A stretch of DNA of 64,000 nucleotides from Croceivirga thetidis (GTDB lineage Bacteria; Bacteroidota; Bacteroidia; Flavobacteriales; Flavobacteriaceae), in the NCBI RefSeq assembly GCF_012272815.1, contig NZ_JAAWWL010000002.1, forward strand, positions 1,626,460 through 1,690,459, given 5' to 3'. The notes beneath the pieces were generated by a model. The model was not told the DNA's origin. It saw only the letters and a program-made list of their open reading frames with translations, and made no database searches. This document shows, piece by piece, positions 35,157 through 43,985 of the stretch. The translations under genes were made by a program, and so were the position numbers. How positions within the stretch are numbered: position 1 is the first letter of the stretch; the number at the start of each line of letters is the position of its first letter.

Positions 35157-38100
35157 ATGATTATGAAAAAAATTATTGAACTTGACTTTTTCTGTCTGGC
35201 AAAAAAGGCCATAAGTGCGTCAAGCATAGTCCGTAATGGATTGCTTGCTTTGCTGATGGTTTTCGCAACACAGGCAGTTAAGGCCGAAAATTATTCTGAG
35301 AGTTCCATATTGGAGTCCGTTCAGGCAACCATTACTGGGACCGTTACCGATGCGGATGGTATTCCTCTTGGTGGAGCCAACGTTTTGGTAAAGGGAACCA
35401 CAAATGGAACCCAAACGGATTTTGACGGTAATTTCACGATTGAGGCAGATTCGAATGCTACATTGGTTTTTAGTTATGTAGGTTTCGCCTCTCAAGAAAT
35501 AGCCGTTGGGGGCAGATCAACAATAAACGTCACTATGCAAGAAGATGCCAATCAACTATCAGAGGTGGTGGTTCTTGGTTATGCTGCTCAAACTAGAGGA
35601 GACGTAACTGGATCTGTCGCTTCCGTTGATATGGAAGAAGCAGTAAAGACTCCGGTTGTGAACGCTGCCGAAGTACTTCAAGGTCGGGTGACTGGTGTTC
35701 AAGTTGTTACCAATGGTAATCCTGGTCAAGCCCCAAAAATCAACATCCGTGGTTTTGGTACAAGTAACAATACGAACCCATTGTATATTATTGATGGTGT
35801 TCAAACCGATGACCCGAATGTTTTAAACAATATCAACCCAACTGATATTGAGCAGATGAACGTTTTGAAAGATGGTGCCGCTGCGATTTATGGTGCTAGG
35901 GCTTCTAATGGTGTTATCATTATCACAACCAAAAGTGGTGGTTACAACCAAGACAAAGCGAATGTTACTGTAGACCTATATACAGGTTTCTCAAAAATCT
36001 CAAACCCAATTGATTTATTGAACGTAGAACAACATGCTGACATGATTTGGCAAAGTCAAATCAATGATGGTCTTACACCTAGCCACCCTCAATATGGTAG
36101 TGGTGCTACTCCTGTTATTCCTTCACAAATTGTGGATTACACGAGAGTTCAGTCGTACGACCCAATCGTTTTCTTTGCTCCAGGGCAAGTGACTGCTACG
36201 GTTCAACCAGGCGGAACTGACTGGGTTGACGAAATCAGTCAAACCGGTGTTGTTACCAATGCGTCTGTATCACTTTCTGATGGTGGTGAAAGCGGTAAGT
36301 ATTTCGCCTCTGTCTCTTACTTGAACAGAGAAGGTGTTCTAAATCAAACAGGATTTAAACGAGGAAGCACAAAAATGAACTCGGAGTTTAAAATCACCGA
36401 CAAGATTACCATTGGTGAGCACATGAACTTTTCTTTTTCAAATACAAGACCTGGAAATGACGAAGCAATTGAAATGGCTTATCGCATTTCCCCACTTGTA
36501 CCTGTAAGAGATGATGACGGGTTTTTCGCTGGTTCAGCACCTCCTGGTATCGGTAACCCAAGAAACCCGGTAGCACAGTTATTCAGAACAAGAAATAATT
36601 ACTTTAAGAGATTTGCTGGTTTTGGAGATATTTATTTAAATGTTGAGTTCTTACCTGGATTTACTTTTAGATCAACCCTTGCTGGTGGTTTTGGAACATT
36701 CGATACAAGACAGTTTACAGAATTAGATCCAGAAAATGGTGAGCCAATTTCAACCAATACGTTAGTTGAGCAAAATCAGACCTCTTACAACTGGAACTGG
36801 TCGAACATCATTAACATGAACAAGTCTTTCGGTGAACACAACATCAACGCCATTGTTGGTGTTGAAGCGTTGAAAGATGGTGCCAAAGGAAACCAAGTGA
36901 GTAGACAAGGGTTCTTATTTGAAGACCCTAACTTCTACTTATTGAGCAATGGACAAAGTGCGCCTAACGTTGATTTCGCTTTTGACGGTTTTAATTCATT
37001 GTTTTCAATATTTGGAACAGCAAACTACAACTACAAAAGCAGATATTTCTTAACGGCTACTTTACGTAGAGATGAATCTTCTAGATTTTTAGGAGACAAC
37101 AAGAGTGATATCTTTCCTTCGTTTAGTGCTGGATGGCTCGTGAGCGATGAAGATTTTTGGCCAGCAGATGGAATCGTAAATCGATTGAAATTAAAAGGTT
37201 CTTGGGGTGAGCTTGGTAACCAAACTTTACCTGCAAACAATCCTACAGTCAACATTTCGAGCCTTAGTGAATCATTGGCAAATTATTCCTTTGATGGTTC
37301 GGGTATTGCTACAGGAGCATTATTAACTCAAGTTGGTAACCCAGATTTAAGATGGGAAACTTCTGAAACAACGAACTTCGGTGCTGAATTAGGAATGTTA
37401 GACAATAGATTAAGTATCTCTGCTGAATACTTCATTATCAAAACGAAAGATTTGATTACAAGAGATTTTAACTTAATCAGTTCAACAGCTATTGATGCCG
37501 GTGCTCCATTGGTTAATTTAGGAGACATTCAAAATAAGGGTATTGATTTAGCTATTGGATACGGAGATACCACAGATGGTGGTTTTTCTTACGATATTTC
37601 TGTAAACGTTTCTCAATATAAAAATGAAGTTACTCGACTGATCAATGATTCTCCAGTCGCTGGTCGTGGTGATTTAAGAAACGGATCTGTAACCCGAACT
37701 GAAGTAGGTGATGAATTGTCTTTCTTCTTCGGTCGAAACGTTGTCGGCCTTGATGACAACGGTAGATTTATTTACGAAGATGTTGATGGTGATGGTGAAT
37801 CACTTGTTGATGGTGACGATAGAACTAAAATAGGTTCTCCGCATCCAGATTTCACCTATGGTATAAATGCAAGTCTGGCTTACAAAGGATTTGATGCCCA
37901 GCTTTTCTTTACTGGATCTCAAGGAAACGACATCTACAACTACGGAAAAGTATTTACTGATTTTGGATTGTTCTTTAATAGTAACAGAAGTACGAGGGTA
38001 TTAAATGCATGGACACCGACCAACACCAATACAAATGTTCCTGCTCTAACTACCTCATATCCACTTGAAGAAGCTTCTGCAAATTCGTATTTTGTCGAAG

Positions 38101-38342
38101 ATGGTTCGTATTTTAGACTTAAAAATTTGCAAATAGGTTATACATTACCTTCTGACATCTCTAAAAAAGCGGGATTGGAATCAATTCGTTTGTATGTTCA
38201 AGGAACAAATGTATTTACCATTACTGATTATGAAGGTTTTGACCCTGAAGTTGTTGCTTATGACAACTTAAGTCTAGGTATTGACAGTAGGGTTTACCCA
38301 CAACCAAGAATTTATACATTAGGACTAAGCTTAAAATTGTAA
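35157..38342 (+). CDS. susC: SusC/RagA-type TonB-linked outer membrane transporter
   Basis: 1061 residues. An extended signal peptide (hydrophobic core NGLLALLMVFATQAVKA) is followed by a carboxypeptidase-like regulatory domain (about 57-130: TGTVTDADGIPLGGANV, FSYVGF), the plug (AAEVLQGRVTGVQVV, RGFGTSNNTNPLYIIDG, GAAAIYGARASNGVIII) and a beta-barrel ending in YTLGLSLKL. It imports oligosaccharides across the outer membrane under TonB power with the SusD lid that follows six bases later. Mannan oligosaccharides are the inferred substrate through the shared operator. Confidence 0.93.
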   Translation: MIMKKIIELDFFCLAKKAISASSIVRNGLLALLMVFATQAVKAENYSESSILESVQATITGTVTDADGIPLGGANVLVKGTTNGTQTDFDGNFTIEADSNATLVFSYVGFASQEIAVGGRSTINVTMQEDANQLSEVVVLGYAAQTRGDVTGSVASVDMEEAVKTPVVNAAEVLQGRVTGVQVVTNGNPGQAPKINIRGFGTSNNTNPLYIIDGVQTDDPNVLNNINPTDIEQMNVLKDGAAAIYGARASNGVIIITTKSGGYNQDKANVTVDLYTGFSKISNPIDLLNVEQHADMIWQSQINDGLTPSHPQYGSGATPVIPSQIVDYTRVQSYDPIVFFAPGQVTATVQPGGTDWVDEISQTGVVTNASVSLSDGGESGKYFASVSYLNREGVLNQTGFKRGSTKMNSEFKITDKITIGEHMNFSFSNTRPGNDEAIEMAYRISPLVPVRDDDGFFAGSAPPGIGNPRNPVAQLFRTRNNYFKRFAGFGDIYLNVEFLPGFTFRSTLAGGFGTFDTRQFTELDPENGEPISTNTLVEQNQTSYNWNWSNIINMNKSFGEHNINAIVGVEALKDGAKGNQVSRQGFLFEDPNFYLLSNGQSAPNVDFAFDGFNSLFSIFGTANYNYKSRYFLTATLRRDESSRFLGDNKSDIFPSFSAGWLVSDEDFWPADGIVNRLKLKGSWGELGNQTLPANNPTVNISSLSESLANYSFDGSGIATGALLTQVGNPDLRWETSETTNFGAELGMLDNRLSISAEYFIIKTKDLITRDFNLISSTAIDAGAPLVNLGDIQNKGIDLAIGYGDTTDGGFSYDISVNVSQYKNEVTRLINDSPVAGRGDLRNGSVTRTEVGDELSFFFGRNVVGLDDNGRFIYEDVDGDGESLVDGDDRTKIGSPHPDFTYGINASLAYKGFDAQLFFTGSQGNDIYNYGKVFTDFGLFFNSNRSTRVLNAWTPTNTNTNVPALTTSYPLEEASANSYFVEDGSYFRLKNLQIGYTLPSDISKKAGLESIRLYVQGTNVFTITDYEGFDPEVVAYDNLSLGIDSRVYPQPRIYTLGLSLKL

Positions 38343-38348
38343 TAAAAG

Positions 38349-40061
38349 ATGAAAAAGAGGAATTTAATTAGTTTATGTTTTGTGCTACTTGCCATTATAA
38401 TTGGCTGTAGCGATGAGTTTACCGAATCTCCAGCTGTTGGAGCACTTTCGGACGATGCACTAGCGAATGATACTGGTGTGGATTTATTGTTAACTGGAGC
38501 GTATTCTTCATTAAATGCTGTGAGTGCAAACGGATTCGGAAATGGATGGGGGCGTGCTGCAGACAACTGGTGGATTGATGCGCTATCTGATGATGCCCAC
38601 AAAGGAAGTACAAATGATGATCAGGCAGATTTAGCGGCTATAGAGCTTATGAACTGGTCTTCTAACAACGGTTACTTCTTTGCACGTTGGGGTGAATTGT
38701 TCACTTTAGTAAACAGATCTAACGCTGTTATTGCCCTTATCAACTCTTTGGAAAATTCTGGAGATTTTGGGGATCAATTGGCTCAGGCTCGTTTCTTAAG
38801 AGGTGTAGCGAACTACCAACTACAAGTAATGTATGGAAACGTACCTTTTGTGTCGGCTGAAAACTATGCCGCTTCGGAATTTAATCAACCTAATTCTGGT
38901 CCAATCTGGAATGAGGTAGAAGCAGATTTTCAATATGGAGCAGACAATTTGCCAGCAAGCAGAGATGCTGGTAACGTTGGCCGACCAACTTCATGGACCG
39001 CTAAGGCCTTTTTAGGAAGAGCCCACATGCACCAGTCTGATTGGGGAACTGCATTAACCGTATTACAAGATGTTATCAATAACGGACCATATGCCCTATT
39101 ACCTGAATTTGGTGATAACTTCAGATTAGCAGGTGAAAATGGAACTGAATCGGTTTTCCAGATTCAATTTACTACTGACTCCGGGCAGTCTTTTAATGCT
39201 AATCAAGTAGGTGCATTGAACTTTCCTAACCCAGGACCTTTTGGTTCTTGCTGTGGATTCTATCAGCCTACTCAAGATTTGTTAAATGCCTTCCAAACCG
39301 ATGCCAATGGTTTACCATTATTAGACACTTACAATCAAAGTGATGTAAATAGTGATTGGGGTCTACTTGAAGGCGATGCCTTTACTCCTTTTGCAGGTAA
39401 CCTTGACCCAAGAGCAGATTATACTGTTGGAAGAAGGGGAATTGATTATAACGGTTACGGCGAGCACATCGGTGATCCTTGGATTAGAGCAAAGTTTGCA
39501 AACAACGATATCTCAGGTCCATATCTTCCTAAGAAGAATGTATACCAAGCGAGTGAGGCAGGTACACAACAAGCAACCGGTGCTTGGGGCCAGCAACTTT
39601 CAGGTGTAAACTACAACATGTTACGTTTTGCTGATGTAATGCTATTGGCCGCTGAGGCTGCTGTTGAATCAGGGGACTTGGCTACAGGCTTGAACTACGT
39701 TAACCAAATTCGTAATCGTGCGAAAAACTCTACTTACATTCAGGCCACTGATGGCTCTGGTGATGCTGCAAACTATGTGATTGAGCCTTATGCCTCTTTC
39801 CCCGATGCAGATTATGCCAGAAGAGCTGTTCGTTTTGAAAGAAGGCTAGAGTTAGGTATGGAAGGACATCGCTTATTCGATTTAAGAAGATGGGGTGTTT
39901 CTCAAGAGGTATTAACCGAATACTTCACAAACGAAGCACGTACAATTCCAGGATTTGGAGCACTTGTTAATCCTTACGAACCAAAACACGATTTGTTCCC
40001 TATTCCTATTGGAGCTATAGACCTTAGTACTGGAGCATTAACTCAGAACCCAGGCTACTAG
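38349..40061 (+). CDS. susD: SusD/RagB-type substrate-binding lipoprotein
   Basis: 570 residues. The signal peptide ends in AIIIGC (lipid Cys20). SusD features: FTESPAVGALSDD, LLLTGAYSSLN, QARFLRGVANYQL (TPR region), PTSWTAKAFLGRAHM, then ADVMLLAAEAAVESG, LNYVNQIRNRA, RFERRLELGMEGHRLFDLRRWG near the C-terminus. It caps SusC from the cell surface and binds the glycan. Aromatic residues near 70-90 (NWWIDAL) may contact sugar. Confidence 0.93.
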   Translation: MKKRNLISLCFVLLAIIIGCSDEFTESPAVGALSDDALANDTGVDLLLTGAYSSLNAVSANGFGNGWGRAADNWWIDALSDDAHKGSTNDDQADLAAIELMNWSSNNGYFFARWGELFTLVNRSNAVIALINSLENSGDFGDQLAQARFLRGVANYQLQVMYGNVPFVSAENYAASEFNQPNSGPIWNEVEADFQYGADNLPASRDAGNVGRPTSWTAKAFLGRAHMHQSDWGTALTVLQDVINNGPYALLPEFGDNFRLAGENGTESVFQIQFTTDSGQSFNANQVGALNFPNPGPFGSCCGFYQPTQDLLNAFQTDANGLPLLDTYNQSDVNSDWGLLEGDAFTPFAGNLDPRADYTVGRRGIDYNGYGEHIGDPWIRAKFANNDISGPYLPKKNVYQASEAGTQQATGAWGQQLSGVNYNMLRFADVMLLAAEAAVESGDLATGLNYVNQIRNRAKNSTYIQATDGSGDAANYVIEPYASFPDADYARRAVRFERRLELGMEGHRLFDLRRWGVSQEVLTEYFTNEARTIPGFGALVNPYEPKHDLFPIPIGAIDLSTGALTQNPGY

Positions 40062-40104
40062 GATATTTGATTTTAGTTAATTTAAATATTTTGAATTATT
40101 TTGT

Positions 40105-40138
40105 GGAAACAGGGCTTTAAAAGCCCTGTTTCCTCTTT
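40105..40138 (+). terminator. Rho-independent terminator after susD
   Basis: GGAAACAGGGCTTT and its exact complement (40105-40133) make a perfect 14-bp stem with almost no loop, followed by TCTTTT. It would limit readthrough into the ASPIC gene, possibly only partly. Confidence 0.75.
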
Positions 40139-40156
40139 TAATTGGTTTTTATTGCT

Positions 40157-43100
40157 ATGAGATACACTTCTTGCTACACGCTTGTAGGGCTGATTTTTTG
40201 CGCTTTTTTATTTTCTTGTTCAAATAATGAAACAGCGTCAAATTCAGATACCAATAAGTTATTTACTCAAATACCATCAAGCAAATCCGGAATAGATTTC
40301 AATAACAAGCTCACGGAGAACGATTCCCTTAACTATTTCACCTACGCTTACATTTATATGGGTGGTGGGGTATCGGCAGGTGATATAAATAATGATGGAT
40401 TAATAGACTTATTCTTTACCGGTAATATGGTCTCAAATAAACTGTATTTGAATAAGGGTAATCTTGAATTTGAGGATATTACTAATAAAGCTGGTGTTGG
40501 TGGAGATAACCGCTGGTATACAGGTACCACCATGGCCGACGTAAATAATGATGGCTATCTAGACATCTATTGTTCAGTTGGCGGAAAGTATTCTCCAAAG
40601 GAAAACCAATTATATATAAACAATGGAGATAATACATTCACTGAAAGCGCTTCAAAATTTGGTATTGACAATAAAGCTAATAGTGTTCAAAGTACTTTTT
40701 TTGACTATGACCTTGATGGCGACTTAGATTTATATCTGGCGAATTACCCTCCCACACCCTTTGATTCCCCTAATTTTCATTATGCAATGAAACAAAAGTT
40801 TCCATTGGAACTTGATACCGACTATCTATACAGAAACGATAACGGTAAATTCGTTGATGTAACAGAATCAGCTGGACTCAAAACCTTCGGACTTTCCCTT
40901 AGTGCAACTGTAGGTGATTTGAATAAAGATGGATGGCCCGATATTTATATTTCCAATGATTTTAGCTCACCAGACTATATGTATATCAACAATGGTGATG
41001 GTACATTTGATGAAGTAGTAAAAAACTCCACAAAGAACACTGCTTTCTATGGTATGGGGGTCGACATTGCAGACTTCAACAACGATAAGCTCCTCGATAT
41101 TATTCAAGTTGATATGACCGCCAACATCAACCGACGTGCCAAGGCGAACATGGCAAGTATGAATCCTAACCTTTTTTGGAGTACCGTTAATTCTGGTTTT
41201 CATTATCAATACATGCAAAACACCCTGCAATTGAATAATGGCAATCTATTGGATTCGATTCCTGATTTTAGCAACATCGCTAGACTTTCTGGTGTGTCAT
41301 CGACAGATTGGAGTTGGGGTCCCTTAATAGTCGATTTAGATAATGACGGCCTAAAAGATATTTTTATCTCTAATGGAACTAGAAGAGAAATAAACAATAG
41401 AGATTACTTTTTAGAAATTGAAAAAAATGGAGTACATCAGGATAGTACGTTAATCAAGACACTCGCAATCCCCTCCGAAAAAATAGACAACTTCGTTTTC
41501 AAAAATACTGGAGATTTAACCTTTAATAAGGTCAACGAAGAATGGGGAATACAATTCAAAGGCTTCTCCAATGGTGGGGTTTACGTTGATTTAGATAATG
41601 ACGGTGACCTAGAGATTGTCACCAATAATATTGACGACACCGCCGCAATTTTTGAAAATAAAAGTTCTGAAATAAACAATTGGCTGTCAATTGATTTAAG
41701 AGGTCCGGAAAAAAACAAAAATGGCCTCGGTACGAAAGTGACGTTATTCGCTGCAAACGGGTTGCAATTTCAAGAATTAACATTGACAAGAGGTTTTCAA
41801 TCGTCGGTCGCACCTAAAATTCACTTCGGACTTGGAAATACCTCTGCTGTGGATAGCATTCTAATTGTTTGGCCCGATAAAAAATCAGAGGTCATTAAAA
41901 ATTTAGGCGTCAATACCAACTTAACGGTTGAATATTCCAATGCGGTATTGATAGATTTAAAGGAGAATGAAAATCGAGATTTTTTGTTCAATACCATAGA
42001 CCATACGGATATTGTACAACATAGACATACCGAAAATCTATTTGATGACTTTCAAAGGGAAATTCTTCTACCACATCAGACATCGATGCTTGGGCCCAAT
42101 GTGGCTACTGGTGATTTGAACGGCGATAAATTGGACGATATTGTAACGGGAGGGGCTGCAGGTCGGCTCGCTTCAATTTACCTCCAAAAACCAAATGGCT
42201 CCTTTTCATTATCTAAAACTGAAGCTTTCATTGAAGATAGATTATCCGAGGATATTGGAATTCACATTTTTGATGTGGAAAATGATGGTGACAACGATAT
42301 ATATATTGTTAGCGGTGGAAATGAATTCGCGCCGAACTCACCAGCATTACAGGACAGATTGTACCTAAATGACGGAAAAGGAAATTTTACAAAAAGCTTT
42401 ACGGCCTTACCTAATATGTTAACTAGTGGATCGCGGGTATATAGCAACGATTTTGATAAAGATGGAGACCTTGACTTGTTCGTTGGTGGTAGACTTGTAC
42501 CCGGAAGCTATCCATTGCCTGCAAATAGCTATTTATTGGAAAATGTAGGCAAAGATGGAAAACCAGGTTTTGTTGATGCTACACAAAAATTAGCTCCAAT
42601 GATGGAAAAACGCGGAATGATAACAGACGCACTCTGGACGGACTTTGATAATGATGGCTGGACTGATTTAGTTTTAGTTGGTGAATGGATGCCTATCGTC
42701 TTTTTAAAGAATGATGGTGGTTATTTTACAGATGTATCCAAGAAAATGTTGACCAAAGACACATCTGGTTGGTGGTTTAGTATTCAAGAAGGAGATTTTG
42801 ATAATGATGGTGACATGGATTACATCGCCGGAAATCTCGGCTTGAATTTTAAATATAAAGCCAATGAAAATGAAACCTTCGACATCTTTTTCAATGATTT
42901 TGACAAAAACAATACTAACGATATAGTTCTCAGCTATTTTAATGAAGGAGAACAGTTCCCTTTAAGAGGTCGTGAATGTTCTTCGCAACAGATGCCAGCA
43001 ATTAAAAAGAAGTTCGAAAATTATGAGACTTTTTCACAAGCAACTTTAGAGGATGTATACACTGAAAATGAATTGGACAATTCCCTGCATTACCAGGTAA

Positions 43101-43471
43101 AATCATTTGCAAGTGTTTATTTGGAAAATGATAACGGGACTTTTAATATTAGGCAACTTCCAAACGAAGCACAAGTCTCTTCAACTCACAAAATTTTAGT
43201 TGAAGACTTTGATGGTGACGGTAGTCTAGACGCACTTCTAGCCGGCAATCTTTATGCTACGGAAGTTGAAACACCCAGAAATGATGGTAGCAACGGTATT
43301 TTGCTAAAAGGAAACGGAAAGGGTGGTTTCACCCCTTTAAAAAACCGGGATATCGGTTTATATATTCCAGGTGATGTCAAAGACATGGCTGAATTAACTG
43401 TAAATGGCAAGCCTGTCATTATAGTTGCTAAAAACTCAGATTATCTGCAGTTTGTAGAGAAACTGAACTAA
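40157..43471 (+). CDS. large FG-GAP/VCBS-repeat lipoprotein with ASPIC/UnbV domain
   Basis: 1104 residues from the ATG at 40157. Signal peptide with lipobox FLFSC (Cys21). At least ten FG-GAP-type calcium loops of the form D-x-N/D-x-D-G-x-x-D occur in two groups (about residues 70-460 and 640-1060), suggesting two beta-propellers. Between them, near 515-590, is an ASPIC/UnbV domain (NWLSIDLRGPEKNKNGLG, SSVAPKIHFGLG, DSILIVWPD). The function of such CRTAC1-like proteins is unknown; they often follow susCD pairs. A surface glycan-binding or scaffolding role is inference. The gene ends three bases from convergent queD. Confidence 0.85.
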   Translation: MRYTSCYTLVGLIFCAFLFSCSNNETASNSDTNKLFTQIPSSKSGIDFNNKLTENDSLNYFTYAYIYMGGGVSAGDINNDGLIDLFFTGNMVSNKLYLNKGNLEFEDITNKAGVGGDNRWYTGTTMADVNNDGYLDIYCSVGGKYSPKENQLYINNGDNTFTESASKFGIDNKANSVQSTFFDYDLDGDLDLYLANYPPTPFDSPNFHYAMKQKFPLELDTDYLYRNDNGKFVDVTESAGLKTFGLSLSATVGDLNKDGWPDIYISNDFSSPDYMYINNGDGTFDEVVKNSTKNTAFYGMGVDIADFNNDKLLDIIQVDMTANINRRAKANMASMNPNLFWSTVNSGFHYQYMQNTLQLNNGNLLDSIPDFSNIARLSGVSSTDWSWGPLIVDLDNDGLKDIFISNGTRREINNRDYFLEIEKNGVHQDSTLIKTLAIPSEKIDNFVFKNTGDLTFNKVNEEWGIQFKGFSNGGVYVDLDNDGDLEIVTNNIDDTAAIFENKSSEINNWLSIDLRGPEKNKNGLGTKVTLFAANGLQFQELTLTRGFQSSVAPKIHFGLGNTSAVDSILIVWPDKKSEVIKNLGVNTNLTVEYSNAVLIDLKENENRDFLFNTIDHTDIVQHRHTENLFDDFQREILLPHQTSMLGPNVATGDLNGDKLDDIVTGGAAGRLASIYLQKPNGSFSLSKTEAFIEDRLSEDIGIHIFDVENDGDNDIYIVSGGNEFAPNSPALQDRLYLNDGKGNFTKSFTALPNMLTSGSRVYSNDFDKDGDLDLFVGGRLVPGSYPLPANSYLLENVGKDGKPGFVDATQKLAPMMEKRGMITDALWTDFDNDGWTDLVLVGEWMPIVFLKNDGGYFTDVSKKMLTKDTSGWWFSIQEGDFDNDGDMDYIAGNLGLNFKYKANENETFDIFFNDFDKNNTNDIVLSYFNEGEQFPLRGRECSSQQMPAIKKKFENYETFSQATLEDVYTENELDNSLHYQVKSFASVYLENDNGTFNIRQLPNEAQVSSTHKILVEDFDGDGSLDALLAGNLYATEVETPRNDGSNGILLKGNGKGGFTPLKNRDIGLYIPGDVKDMAELTVNGKPVIIVAKNSDYLQFVEKLN

Positions 43472-43474
43472 TAG

Positions 43475-43885
43475 CTACCAGTCACCATACTCAGCAGAAT
43501 TCTTTTGGGTTTCATGAAGCGTAATGTGCAACAACTGATTTTTTTCAAGATTAGGTTTGAGCAAGTCATAGATAATCTTCACAAAATTTTCAGTAGAAGG
43601 CTGAATACCCTCAAATTCGGGGCAGTCTTCATTTAAATTTTTGTGGTCAAAGCGTTCTTCTATTTCTGTCTTAATGAGCTTGCCTAAAACGGCTAAGTCC
43701 ATTACAAAGCCTGTTTCCTGATTTACCTCTCCCCTTATTCTTACCTCTAAATCAAAATTATGCCCGTGATAAAAAGGACTATTACATTTTCCGAAAACTT
43801 CAATGTTTTTATCCTGACTCCAGTTCGGATTATATAATCTATGGGCTGCATTAAAATGGGCTTTTCGACAGATTGTTGCAATCAT
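43475..43885 (-). CDS. queD: 6-pyruvoyl-tetrahydropterin synthase/QueD family
   Basis: 136 residues. Zinc ligands are His in FNAAHRLYN and the HGH of YHGHNFDLEV; the catalytic Cys is in FGKCNSP, and the family motif FDHKNLNED follows. It would make 6-carboxytetrahydropterin for queuosine or a tetrahydropterin. No other queuosine gene is adjacent, so the exact activity is not settled. Confidence 0.88.
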   Translation of the reverse strand: MIATICRKAHFNAAHRLYNPNWSQDKNIEVFGKCNSPFYHGHNFDLEVRIRGEVNQETGFVMDLAVLGKLIKTEIEERFDHKNLNEDCPEFEGIQPSTENFVKIIYDLLKPNLEKNQLLHITLHETQKNSAEYGDW

Positions 43886-43985
43886 ATAAGTAAATGATTA
43901 AAATGGATGCAAAGTTATTTTAAAAAGATTGTACATTACAGAATTACCATTCAAATTATAAGTCATATTGATGAATTAGTGAGAT

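Noticed and set aside
43950..43985. Operator copy before the sulfatase gene
   Set aside because: Only about 10 of 17 aligned bases match and there is no -7 box at the right distance.
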